In this document: positions 54,964-62,055 of the stretch, in pieces | Numbering within the stretch: the stretch's first letter is position 1 | How the letters are laid out: each line of letters starts with the position of its first letter | Assembly (NCBI RefSeq): GCF_011764425.1 | Contig: NZ_BLPF01000003.1 | Coordinates: 1,488,001 to 1,552,000 of the forward strand | Source of the DNA: Phytohabitans houttuyneae | GTDB lineage: Bacteria > Actinomycetota > Actinomycetes > Mycobacteriales > Micromonosporaceae | Direction of reading: 5' to 3' | DNA: 64,000 bases | The notes under the pieces: model-generated | What the model was told of the DNA's origin: nothing | The model's database searches: none | The model's input: the letters and a program-made list of their open reading frames with translations, nothing else | Made by a program: the position numbers and the translations under genes

Positions 54964-55773
54964 TCAGGAGGCCACGACGGGGCGGCGGGCGGCGCTGGCG
55001 GGCGCGCGGTGCTCGCCGAACGTGCGGTAGTGGCGCATCTCCAGCAGCAGCCAGCCGACGCTGACCACGCCGAGCACCACGTACCCGAGGACCGCCCCGA
55101 TGCTGTCCCACAGGGCGTGCAGCACGATCGCGCCGAGCAGGGTACCCAGGAAGATCCAGACCCGGCGGCCCGACGGCCTGGCGGCGAGCGCGAAGAGCGC
55201 GCCGGCGGTGAGGCCCGTCCACGCGGTGTGCCCGGCGGGCGCCAGCAGCCCGCGGACGAAGAGCGTCTCCTCGACGGCGCCGATGTTGCCGCCGGAGGCG
55301 AGCAGGGCGGTGAACGCGTACCCCATCGTCTCCAGCGCCGCGAACCCGGCGCCGCAGGCCACGCCGATGACCAGGCCGTCGGCCGGCTCGCGCCGGCGGC
55401 GCCACAGCAGGGCGAGGATCACGGCCGGGACGATGAGCTTGGCGCACTCCTCGATCACCGCGACGAAGAGCATCGGCAGGGCGCCCAGGTCGCGCAGGGC
55501 GTCGTACTCGAGCTGGCCGGCCACGATCACGCCGACCACACCGCCGAAGAACGCGGCCGCGACCAGGAGCCACGCGGGCACCTGCCACCTGCCGGAGCGC
55601 CCCGCGGCGAAGGTCAGGAACGTCGCCGGTACCACCGTCGCGCCGAGCAGGATGGTGGTGGGCACGAAGTTCGGGTTCCTGGTGCTGACCATCGTGCGGA
55701 GCACGACGAGGTACAGAATCAGGCCCACCACCAGGACCGCGACCCACGCCCACCGGCGGTACGCCTCGCTCAT
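54964..55773 (-). CDS. PrsW family intramembrane metalloprotease
   Basis: A 269-aa protein with eight or so helices. The PrsW motif series is present: VIEECAKL (EExxK), VACGAGFAALETMGYAF (FxxxEN/E-like), and LHALWDSIG (HxxxD). PrsW in Bacillus cleaves an anti-sigma factor; in actinobacteria the substrate is usually unknown. TACCGT lies 6 bases before ATG, predicting a leaderless message. The nearest sigma gene is the ECF41 gene at 58.5 kb, which lacks an anti-sigma partner. Confidence 0.9.
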   Translation of the reverse strand: MSEAYRRWAWVAVLVVGLILYLVVLRTMVSTRNPNFVPTTILLGATVVPATFLTFAAGRSGRWQVPAWLLVAAAFFGGVVGVIVAGQLEYDALRDLGALPMLFVAVIEECAKLIVPAVILALLWRRRREPADGLVIGVACGAGFAALETMGYAFTALLASGGNIGAVEETLFVRGLLAPAGHTAWTGLTAGALFALAARPSGRRVWIFLGTLLGAIVLHALWDSIGAVLGYVVLGVVSVGWLLLEMRHYRTFGEHRAPASAARRPVVAS

Positions 55774-55779
55774 CCGATC

Positions 55780-55785
55780 ACGGTA
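55780..55785 (-). promoter_or_regulatory. -10 box of leaderless prsW-type gene
   Basis: TACCGT on the minus strand, 6 bases before ATG 55771-55773. Confidence 0.5.
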
Positions 55786-55788
55786 CGT

Positions 55789-57020
55789 CTACACGACGGT
55801 CACCGGATGCCGAACGATCGCACCGAACAGGTACCCCAGCGTGTTGTGCGGCACCGTCTCGGGCTGGGTGACGCCGGTGACGTCGGTGGCGCGCGCCCGC
55901 AGCGTGTACGCGCCGGGCGCCGGGTGCCACGGAAGCTCCCAGCGCTGCCACACCGGCCCGTGACCGATGGGGCGCGCGGGGCGCCAGGTGCGGCCGTCCG
56001 TGCTCACCTCGACGCGGCGGATGCGCCCGTTGCCGGACCACGAGCGCCCGCGCAGCACCTGGCGCCCGGCCGCGAGGCTCGCCTCCCACGGCAGCTCGAA
56101 CGCGCTCTTGACGGTCTGCCGGCTCACCAGCTCGCCATCGGTGGGGTACGCCGGGCCGAAGAGTCGGTAGAACTGGGTGTTCCACGGCGAGAAGAGCGGC
56201 TCGGCGGAGACCTCCAGCTGCCCCAGCCACTTGATCGAGGCGATGCCGATCCAGTTGGGCACGACGACCCGCACCGGGAAGCCGTGGTCGGGCGGGAGCG
56301 GCTCACCGTTCATCTCGTAGGCGAGGAGCACGTCGTGCAGCGCCTTGTCCAGCGGCAGCGGGCGGCGCACCGGGCCGAGGTTGACGCCGCCGGTGACGAA
56401 GTCCGGGTCGAGCCCGACCGGCTGCACGTCGACGGCCGCGCGGCGCAGGCCCGCCCGCTTGAGCACCGTGGACAGGCGCACACCCTTCCAGCGGGCCACG
56501 CCGATCGCGCCGAGCTTCCACGCGGTGCCCGAGACGGTCTGGCCCTGCTGGCTGGTGAAGAAGCTGCGCCCGTTGCCGGCGCACTCGACGGCCGCGGTGA
56601 TCGTGTCCGACGGCAGGTGGCGCAGGTCGCGGTAGGTCAGCTCGACCGGTCCGCCGCGCAGGCCGCTGCCCGAGATCCGCAGCCGCCAGGCGTCCGCGTC
56701 GATGCGCGGCGTCAGCGTGTGGTTGCGCACGAAGAAGCGGTCCACGGGTACCAGGTAGCCGGTGTCGCGCAGCGCCTCCCACCGTGTCTCGGCGTTGGTG
56801 CCGAAGACCGTGAAGAGCTCCGCCGGCAGCGGCTTGAGGATCGGCGGGTCGGCCGCGCGCGCGGGTGCGCCCCCACCGACGCACCCGCGCCTCCCGCGGC
56901 GACGCCGACGCCAACCGCCGCCGACAGCCGCATCAGGCCCCGCCGCGAGAGGCCGTCCGCGCGCGCCTCCCCCGCGAGAAACTGCGCAAGGCGCGTCCGG
57001 TCGTACTGAGCCTCGTCCAT
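55789..57020 (-). CDS. Sulfite-oxidase-like molybdopterin oxidoreductase (frameshifted)
   Basis: About 410 aa after repair. The N-terminus carries a twin-arginine signal (SRRGLMRLSAAVGVG), then the molybdopterin domain (RNHTLTPRIDADAWRLRI, the molybdenum-ligand cysteine in AVECAGNGRSFF, GLDPDFVTGGVNLG, GFPVRVVVPNWIG), and the C-terminal dimerisation domain (WSGNGRIRRVEVSTDGRTW, TLRARATDVTG). It should oxidise sulfite or reduce S- or N-oxides outside the membrane. The frame breaks at the C run 56870-56874; one extra base restores ASVGGAPARAADPPIL. The longest uninterrupted part is 55789 to about 56870. It shares an upstream motif with the cysteine dioxygenase gene. Confidence 0.87.
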
Positions 57021-57027
57021 GGTCAGG

Positions 57028-57056
57028 ACGTTACCCTATAGATTTAGTAGGAATCA
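57028..57056 (-). promoter_or_regulatory. Promoter and shared sulfur-gene motif before the sulfite-oxidase-like gene
   Basis: TAACGT (57028-57033, minus strand) lies 7 bases before ATG. Bases 57034-57056 match 18872-18894 at 18 of 23 positions (TGATYCCTACTA core, then ATRGGG). Confidence 0.55.
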
Positions 57057-57136
57057 ATGGTCGCCGGGGTTGCTCCCGCCCGCGCCGTCCGCGACGATGT
57101 GCGCGCCGCGACGCCTTCCAGGAAGCGACCAAACGG

Positions 57137-57805
57137 ATGAAGACCGGACCGCTCGACTACGTCCTCAGTGGAGCCTGCGTCACCGTGCTGCTGTGCCTGG
57201 CCACCGGCACGGCGTGGGCGGTCTCCACGAACGGTCCCTGGCAGCACAGCCCGTACCGCGTCCTGCTCGGCACCGCGGCGTTCCTGCTCGCCTACGGCCT
57301 GTTCACGGCGCTGCTGCTCGCGATGGTCCGGCGGTTCTCGCCCTACCCCGTCGGCGAGTACCCGATGGTGTCGCGCCAGTTCACGTACTGGAAGCTCTGC
57401 GCGGTCCTCTCCGACCTGGCGCACAAGGCGCTGCGCCCGTTCACCACGGTGTTCACCAAGCCGTTGCTGTACGCGGTCTTCGGCGCCCGGGTGGGCGCGC
57501 AGGCCGCGTTCGGCGGTGACGCCGAGGACCTGCCGCTTGTCGACTTCGGCCCGCGCAGCACGCTCGGCCACGGCTCGGTGGTGACCGCCCACCTGATCAC
57601 CGGCGACCGGGTCGTGTTCGCGCCGGTGCGCATCGGGGCGTACGCGGTCGTCGGCGTGCACTCGGTCGTGCTGCCCGGCGTGACGCTCGGCGAGCACGCG
57701 GTGCTGGCCCCCAACTCGGTCGCGACGATGGGCACGGTGATCCCGGACGACGAGCTGTGGGGAGGCAACCCGGCCCGGCCGATCGGGCGCGCCGCGCAGC
57801 GGTGA
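57137..57805 (+). CDS. Hexapeptide-repeat (left-handed beta-helix) membrane protein
   Basis: A 222-aa protein with two N-terminal helices (DYVLSGACVTVLLCLATGTAWA and LLGTAAFLLAYGLFTALLLAMV, in pieces) and a C-terminal left-handed beta-helix made of hexapeptide-like turns (DFGPRSTLGHGSVV, GDRVVFAPVRIGAYAVVGVHSVVLPGVTLGEHAVLAPNSVATMGTVIP, in pieces). The design resembles the C-terminal part of large actinobacterial Pls/PosA-type non-ribosomal-peptide-linked membrane acyltransferases, here as a short stand-alone protein. Transferase activity is not proven. Confidence 0.72.
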   Translation: MKTGPLDYVLSGACVTVLLCLATGTAWAVSTNGPWQHSPYRVLLGTAAFLLAYGLFTALLLAMVRRFSPYPVGEYPMVSRQFTYWKLCAVLSDLAHKALRPFTTVFTKPLLYAVFGARVGAQAAFGGDAEDLPLVDFGPRSTLGHGSVVTAHLITGDRVVFAPVRIGAYAVVGVHSVVLPGVTLGEHAVLAPNSVATMGTVIPDDELWGGNPARPIGRAAQR

Positions 57806-57833
57806 GCGGCGCGCCCGGGGTTGGTGTCTCGGC

Positions 57834-58457
57834 TCAGCGGGACGCGGCGAGGGCCTCGCGCCCGGCCTTGAGCGCCGCCGCGGTCTCCACGGCGCGGCGC
57901 GCCTGGTAGCGGGCCGCGTCCAGGGCCACGTCGTCCGGCGGGCCGGCGGAGGAGACGTGCGACGTGCCGTACGGGTTGCCGGACCGGAACTGCACCGGAT
58001 CGGTGTAGCCGGGCGGGACGATGATGCCGCCCCAGTGGTAGAAGACGTTGCCGAGCGCGAGCAGCGCCGACTCCTGCCCGCCGTGCAGGGTGCTGCTGGC
58101 GACGAAGGCGGAGCACACCTTGTCGGCGAGCTGCCCGGACCGCCACAGCCGGCCGGTGGTGTCGAGGAACGCCTTGAGCGGGCCGGCCATGTTGCCGAAA
58201 CGGGCGGGCGTGCCGAACAGCACCACGTCCGCCCAGGCCACGTCGTCGTGGCTGACCTCGGTGACACCGGCGCTGTCCTGGATGTGCTGGCCCCATGCGG
58301 GGTTGGTGTCGATCACCTCCTGGGGTGCCAGCTCACGCACCTTGCGCAGGCGCACGCGGGCGCCGGCCTTCTCCGCGCCCTCGGCGACGGCCTGGGCCAG
58401 CGCGTGCACGGTACCGGTGGCGCTGTAGTAGATGATCGAGACGTTGACAGGTTCCAT
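57834..58457 (-). CDS. wrbA: NAD(P)H:quinone oxidoreductase, WrbA type
   Basis: A 207-aa flavodoxin-fold enzyme: YYSATGTVHALAQAVAEGAEKAG (FMN phosphate loop, in pieces), DVVLFGTPARFGNMAGPLKAFLDTTGRLW and ASSTLHGGQESALLAL are typical of WrbA/type IV NAD(P)H:quinone reductases, which make two-electron reductions that avoid semiquinone stress. It is divergent from an ECF41 sigma gene, and CCTCACA-N16-CGTC lies ahead of it, so it is probably transcribed by that sigma factor. Confidence 0.92.
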   Translation of the reverse strand: MEPVNVSIIYYSATGTVHALAQAVAEGAEKAGARVRLRKVRELAPQEVIDTNPAWGQHIQDSAGVTEVSHDDVAWADVVLFGTPARFGNMAGPLKAFLDTTGRLWRSGQLADKVCSAFVASSTLHGGQESALLALGNVFYHWGGIIVPPGYTDPVQFRSGNPYGTSHVSSAGPPDDVALDAARYQARRAVETAAALKAGREALAASR

Positions 58458-58459
58458 GC

Positions 58460-58539
58460 CCGGTCCGACGACGCGGGCCCTCGTATTGTGAGGGCGGGCC
58501 GGCCACCTCACACTCCGGCGCGCTGTCTCGTCGGACCGG
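58460..58539. promoter_or_regulatory. Mirror-image ECF41-type promoters between wrbA and the sigma gene
   Basis: CCTCACA-N16-CGTC occurs on both strands: plus at 58506-58512 and 58529-58532, minus at 58487-58493 and 58467-58470. This resembles the ECF41 consensus TGTCACA-N16-CGTC. The outer arms CCGGTCCGACGA (58460-58471) and TCGTCGGACCGG (58528-58539) are a perfect 12-bp inverted repeat. Confidence 0.75.
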
Positions 58540-58554
58540 GTGGAGGTGTGGACC

Positions 58555-59463
58555 ATGGGCAGCCAACCGGAGCCGGACGACGGCCTCGACGCGATCATGA
58601 GTGAGCGGCGACAGCTGATCAACCTCGCGTACCGCCTGCTCGGCTCGCTCGCCGACGCCGAGGACGCGGTGCAGGAGACGTACACCCGCTGGTACGCGAT
58701 GTCCCGCGAGCAGCAGGACGCGATCGAGTCCCCCGGCGCCTGGCTCACCAAGGTCGCCAGCCGCGTCTGCCTGGACCTGCTCGGCTCGGCCCGGGTGCGG
58801 CGCGAGCGGTACGTCGGCGAGTGGATCCCCGAGCCCCTGCCGGACAGCGCCGAGTGGACGACCGGCCGCCCCGCCGGCGACCCGGCCGACCGCATCACGC
58901 TGGACGAGTCGGTCAACATGGCGTTCCTGGTGGTGCTGGAGTCGATGACGCCGGCCGAGCGGGTGGCGTTCGTCCTGCACGACGTGTTCCGCTACTCGTT
59001 CGCCGAGGTGGCCGAGATCGTCGGCCGCACCCCGGCCGCCTGCCGCAAGCTGGCCTCCTCGGCCCGCCACCGCATCGACGTCTCCCAACCGCCCGCCACC
59101 CCCACGACCCGCCGCGCCGCCGTGGTCCGCGACTTCAAGCGCGCGTGGGAGGCCGGCGACATCGAGGCCCTCATCGCCCTCCTCGACCCCGCCGTGCTCG
59201 CGGTCGGCGACGGCGGCGGCCTGGTCAGCGCCATGCTGCACCCGGTCGAGGGCGGCGAGCCGGTCGCCCGCTACTTCGCCGACCTCGCCCCGAGGATCCG
59301 CGACATGACGCTGCTGGAGCGCACCGTCAACGGCCAGCCCGGCCTGGTCGCCCAACTGGACGGCGCGACCGCGACGGTGATCGCCTTCGAGGTGGCCGGC
59401 GCCCGGATCACCCACATCTGGGCCGTACGCAACCCCGAAAAGCTCCGCCCCTGGACCACCTGA
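58555..59463 (+). CDS. ECF41-type sigma factor (SigJ-like) with C-terminal SnoaL-like domain
   Basis: A 302-aa extracytoplasmic-function sigma factor. Region 2 is LINLAYRLLGSLADAEDAVQETYTRWY (in pieces), region 4 is MTPAERVAFVLHDVFRYSFAEVAEIVGRTPAACRKL, and a SnoaL/NTF2-like extension follows (FKRAWEAGDIEALIALLDPAVLAVGDGGG to the end). In ECF41 proteins this extension replaces an anti-sigma factor. GGAGGTG precedes ATG 58555 by seven bases. The wrbA gene next to it is the likely target, and the gene probably activates itself. The signal is unknown; redox-active quinones are a reasonable guess. Confidence 0.93.
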   Translation: MGSQPEPDDGLDAIMSERRQLINLAYRLLGSLADAEDAVQETYTRWYAMSREQQDAIESPGAWLTKVASRVCLDLLGSARVRRERYVGEWIPEPLPDSAEWTTGRPAGDPADRITLDESVNMAFLVVLESMTPAERVAFVLHDVFRYSFAEVAEIVGRTPAACRKLASSARHRIDVSQPPATPTTRRAAVVRDFKRAWEAGDIEALIALLDPAVLAVGDGGGLVSAMLHPVEGGEPVARYFADLAPRIRDMTLLERTVNGQPGLVAQLDGATATVIAFEVAGARITHIWAVRNPEKLRPWTT

Positions 59464-59497
59464 GCAGCGGCCCCGCCCCGAGTTGGAGGTGAGCTGC

Positions 59498-59624
59498 CGG
59501 AGATCTGCGGGAGCGGGGTGAGCTGGGCCGACGCGGAGGGTGAGGCCGCGGGAGCGACGGTCCGGACCACGACGGGCGTCGCGGTAGCTCGCATCGGGTT
59601 TGGGTTGGGTCTCCTGAAGGCCGC
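59498..59624 (-). repeat. Dispersed intergenic element, copy C
   Basis: The minus strand 59533-59588 carries the 56-bp core with GGTCCGGACC, one base different from copy B. Both flanks match other copies: GCTCCCGCAGATCTCCG with copy A and GCCTTC/CCAAACCCGA with copy B. It lies between the converging ECF41 and MFS genes. Confidence 0.85.
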
Positions 59625-59659
59625 CGAGATCTCACCCCCGGGCGGCCTCGAAAAGGTCG

Positions 59660-60970
59660 CTAGTCCTCAGCGGGGCGTAGGCGCCAGCCGACGGGGATCT
59701 TCGGCGCGGGCGGTTCGATGGCGACCGGGACGGCGCGGCCGCCGCGGCGTAGCAGGAGGGACAGCACGGCGGCGCCGATGGAGAGGGCGCCGGCGATGTA
59801 CCAGGCCAGGGCGTACGTGCCGAGCTGGTCGCGGACCAGGCCGGCGCCGGTCGCGGCGATGGCGGCGCCGAACTGGTGTGAGGCGAAGACCCAGCCGAAG
59901 ACGACCGGGCCGCTGGCGCCGAAGTACTCGCGGCAGAGGGCGACCGTCGGTGGGACCGTGGCCACCCAGTCCAGGCCGTAGAAGATGATGAAGACCAGCA
60001 TGCTCGGGCCCACCGTCTCGGCGAAGAGGGTGGGCAGCACCAGCAGCGAGCCGCCGCGGAGGGCGTAGTAGGCGCCGAGCAGTACCCGGCTGTCGACCCG
60101 GTCGGTGAGCCAGCCGGAGGCGATCGTGCCGGCGATGTCGAAGAGGCCGACCAGCGCGAGCAGGCTCGCCGCCGTGGTCTCGGACATGCCGTGGTCGTGG
60201 GCGGCGGGGATGAAGTGGGTGCCGACAAGGCCGTTCGTGGTGGCGCCGCAGATCGCGAAGCCGCCGGCCAGCAGCCAGAACGGGCGCGTCTTCGCGGCCG
60301 CGCGCAACGCGCCGAGTGCCCGTGCGGCGGCGCCGCCAGTCATCGGGGGTGGTGGCGGGTCGTCGGGAGCCGCGCCGTACGCGGACACGCCCAGGTCGGA
60401 CGGGTGGTCGCGCAGCCGCCACACGACGAGGGGTACCACGGCGAGCGCGGCGGCCGCCACGATCAGCGCGGCGGTGCGCCACCCGCTCTTCTCGACGACC
60501 GTTGCCAGCAGCGGCAGGAAGACGAGCTGCCCGGCCGCTCCCCCGGCGGTCAGCACGCCGGTGACCAGGCCGCGGCGCTTGACGAACCAGCGGCCGGTGA
60601 CCGTCGCCACGAACGCGAGCGCCATCGAGCCGGTGCCGAGGCCGACCAGCACGCCCCAGCAGAGGATGAGCTGCCAGCTGGCGTTCATGAACACGGTGAG
60701 CCCGCTGCCCGCCGCCACCAGCAGCAGCGCGCCGCTGACCACCCGCCGCATGCCGAACTTCTCCATCAGCGCCGCCGCGAACGGGGCGGTGAGGCCGTAG
60801 AGGATCAGGTTGACGGAGACGGCCGCGGAGATCGTGGCGAGCGGCCAGCGGAACTCCTCGTGCAGCGGGTGCAGCATCACGGCCGGGGTGGCGCGGAAGC
60901 CGGCGGCGCCGACGAGCGCGACGAGGGCCACGCCGGCCGCGAGCCAGGCGGGGTGGAGGCGACGGGTCAC
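59660..60970 (-). CDS. MFS transporter (monocarboxylate/oxalate type)
   Basis: A 436-aa twelve-helix major facilitator resembling MFS_1 monocarboxylate/oxalate-formate-type carriers: WPLATISAAVSVNLILYGLTAPFAAALMEKFGMRRVV (in pieces, with the loop 2-3 motif), GRWFVKRRGLVTGVLTAGGAAGQ, and the second half GLFDIAGTIASGWLTDRVDSRVLLGAYY and CREYFGASG. The substrate is probably a small organic acid. GTG at 60968-60970 is the start. It is divergent from a GlxA-type AraC regulator that may control it. Confidence 0.88.
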   Translation of the reverse strand: MTRRLHPAWLAAGVALVALVGAAGFRATPAVMLHPLHEEFRWPLATISAAVSVNLILYGLTAPFAAALMEKFGMRRVVSGALLLVAAGSGLTVFMNASWQLILCWGVLVGLGTGSMALAFVATVTGRWFVKRRGLVTGVLTAGGAAGQLVFLPLLATVVEKSGWRTAALIVAAAALAVVPLVVWRLRDHPSDLGVSAYGAAPDDPPPPPMTGGAAARALGALRAAAKTRPFWLLAGGFAICGATTNGLVGTHFIPAAHDHGMSETTAASLLALVGLFDIAGTIASGWLTDRVDSRVLLGAYYALRGGSLLVLPTLFAETVGPSMLVFIIFYGLDWVATVPPTVALCREYFGASGPVVFGWVFASHQFGAAIAATGAGLVRDQLGTYALAWYIAGALSIGAAVLSLLLRRGGRAVPVAIEPPAPKIPVGWRLRPAED

Positions 60971-61041
60971 GCACCGAGTCTCGATCAAGGGGTACGAAAC
61001 GACGAGTGGCCCGCGAGCCATCATGCGCAAAGATTCGGCCA

Positions 61042-61047
61042 TATACT
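61042..61047 (+). promoter_or_regulatory. -10 box of leaderless AraC-type gene
   Basis: TATACT, a near-perfect -10, lies 6 bases before ATG 61054. Confidence 0.6.
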
Positions 61048-61053
61048 CGGGCG

Positions 61054-62034
61054 ATGAGCATCGCGCCGAACGCCCACCGCGTCGCCGTCCTCGCCCTCGA
61101 CCACGTCGTCGGCCTCGACCTCGGCACCCCGTCCCAGGTGCTCGGCGCCGCCCGGGACGCGCGCGGCGACCGGCGGTACGCGGTGGACGTGTGCACCCCC
61201 ACCGGCGGCCCGGTCCGCTCCGCCGCCCGCTTCCAGGTGGTGCCCGACCACGGCCTCGACCTGACCGCGACCGCCGACACGGTGGTCGTGCCCGGCATCC
61301 ACGACGGCCCACCGCTCACCGACGGCACCGTCGACCCCGCCGTGGGCGAGGCGCTGCGGGCCGCGCACGGCCGGGGCGCGCGGATCGTGTCGATCTGCAC
61401 GGGATCGTTCGTGCTGGCCGCCGCGGGGCTGCTCGACGACCGGCCGGCCGCCACCCACTGGGCGCACGCGGACGAGTTCCGCGTCATGTACCCGAAGGTC
61501 AAGCTCGACCCCGACGTGCTCTTCATCGACGACGGCGAGATCCTCACGTCGGCCGGCGTGGCCGCCGGCATCGACCTGTGCCTGCACATCATCCGCCGCG
61601 ACCACGGCGCCGAGGTCGCCAACAGCGCGGCCCGCCGGTGCGTGGTGCCGCCGTGGCGGGAGGGCGGCCAGGCGCAGTACACCGAGCGCCCGGTCCCGGA
61701 GATCGGCGCGGCCGGCACCGCACCCACTCGCGAGTGGGCCCTGGCCCGCCTCGACGAGCCGCTCACGCTGAGCGGGCTGGCCGGGCACGCGCGGATGAGC
61801 GTGCGCACGTTCACGCGGCGGTTCCGCGAGGAGACCGGCGTCAGCCCCGCCCGGTGGCTGCTCCAGCAGCGGCTCGACCGTGCCCGCCTGCTGCTGGAGA
61901 CCACGGACCTGGGCGTGGACCAGGTCGCCCGCCAGTCCGGCTTCGGCACGGCGGCCGCGCTGCGCCAGCAGTTCCAGCTCTCGATCGGCGTACCGCCGAC
62001 CGCCTACCGCCGCACCTTCCGCGGCCACGGTTGA
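61054..62034 (+). CDS. GlxA family AraC-type regulator with DJ-1/PfpI domain
   Basis: A 326-aa regulator. Residues 8-185 form a DJ-1/PfpI-like amidotransferase fold (VAVLALDHVVGLDLGTPSQVL, VVVPGIHDG, the nucleophile-elbow cysteine in IVSICTGSFVLAAAGLL, and TSAGVAAGIDLCLHII); the C-terminal 100 residues hold two AraC helix-turn-helix motifs (LAGHARMSVRTFTRRFREETGVSP and VARQSGFGTAAALRQQF, in pieces). It is divergent from the MFS gene and probably controls it or itself. Confidence 0.92.
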   Translation: MSIAPNAHRVAVLALDHVVGLDLGTPSQVLGAARDARGDRRYAVDVCTPTGGPVRSAARFQVVPDHGLDLTATADTVVVPGIHDGPPLTDGTVDPAVGEALRAAHGRGARIVSICTGSFVLAAAGLLDDRPAATHWAHADEFRVMYPKVKLDPDVLFIDDGEILTSAGVAAGIDLCLHIIRRDHGAEVANSAARRCVVPPWREGGQAQYTERPVPEIGAAGTAPTREWALARLDEPLTLSGLAGHARMSVRTFTRRFREETGVSPARWLLQQRLDRARLLLETTDLGVDQVARQSGFGTAAALRQQFQLSIGVPPTAYRRTFRGHG

Positions 62035-62043
62035 TCCACTGTC

Positions 62044-62049
62044 TACAGT
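62044..62049 (+). promoter_or_regulatory. -10 box of leaderless solute-binding fusion gene
   Basis: TACAGT lies 6 bases before GTG 62056 in the 21-base gap after the AraC-type gene, so this gene likely has its own promoter. Confidence 0.5.
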
Positions 62050-62055
62050 CGAGGC

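Noticed and set aside
57137-57805. Non-ribosomal peptide synthetase remnant
   Set aside because: The hexapeptide-helix part resembles the tail of Pls-like enzymes, but there is no adenylation or carrier domain sequence nearby, so a remnant cannot be claimed.
54964-59463. PrsW and the ECF41 sigma factor as a regulated-proteolysis pair
   Set aside because: ECF41 sigma factors carry their own C-terminal control domain and no anti-sigma gene is present; the genes are 2.8 kb apart with unrelated genes between.
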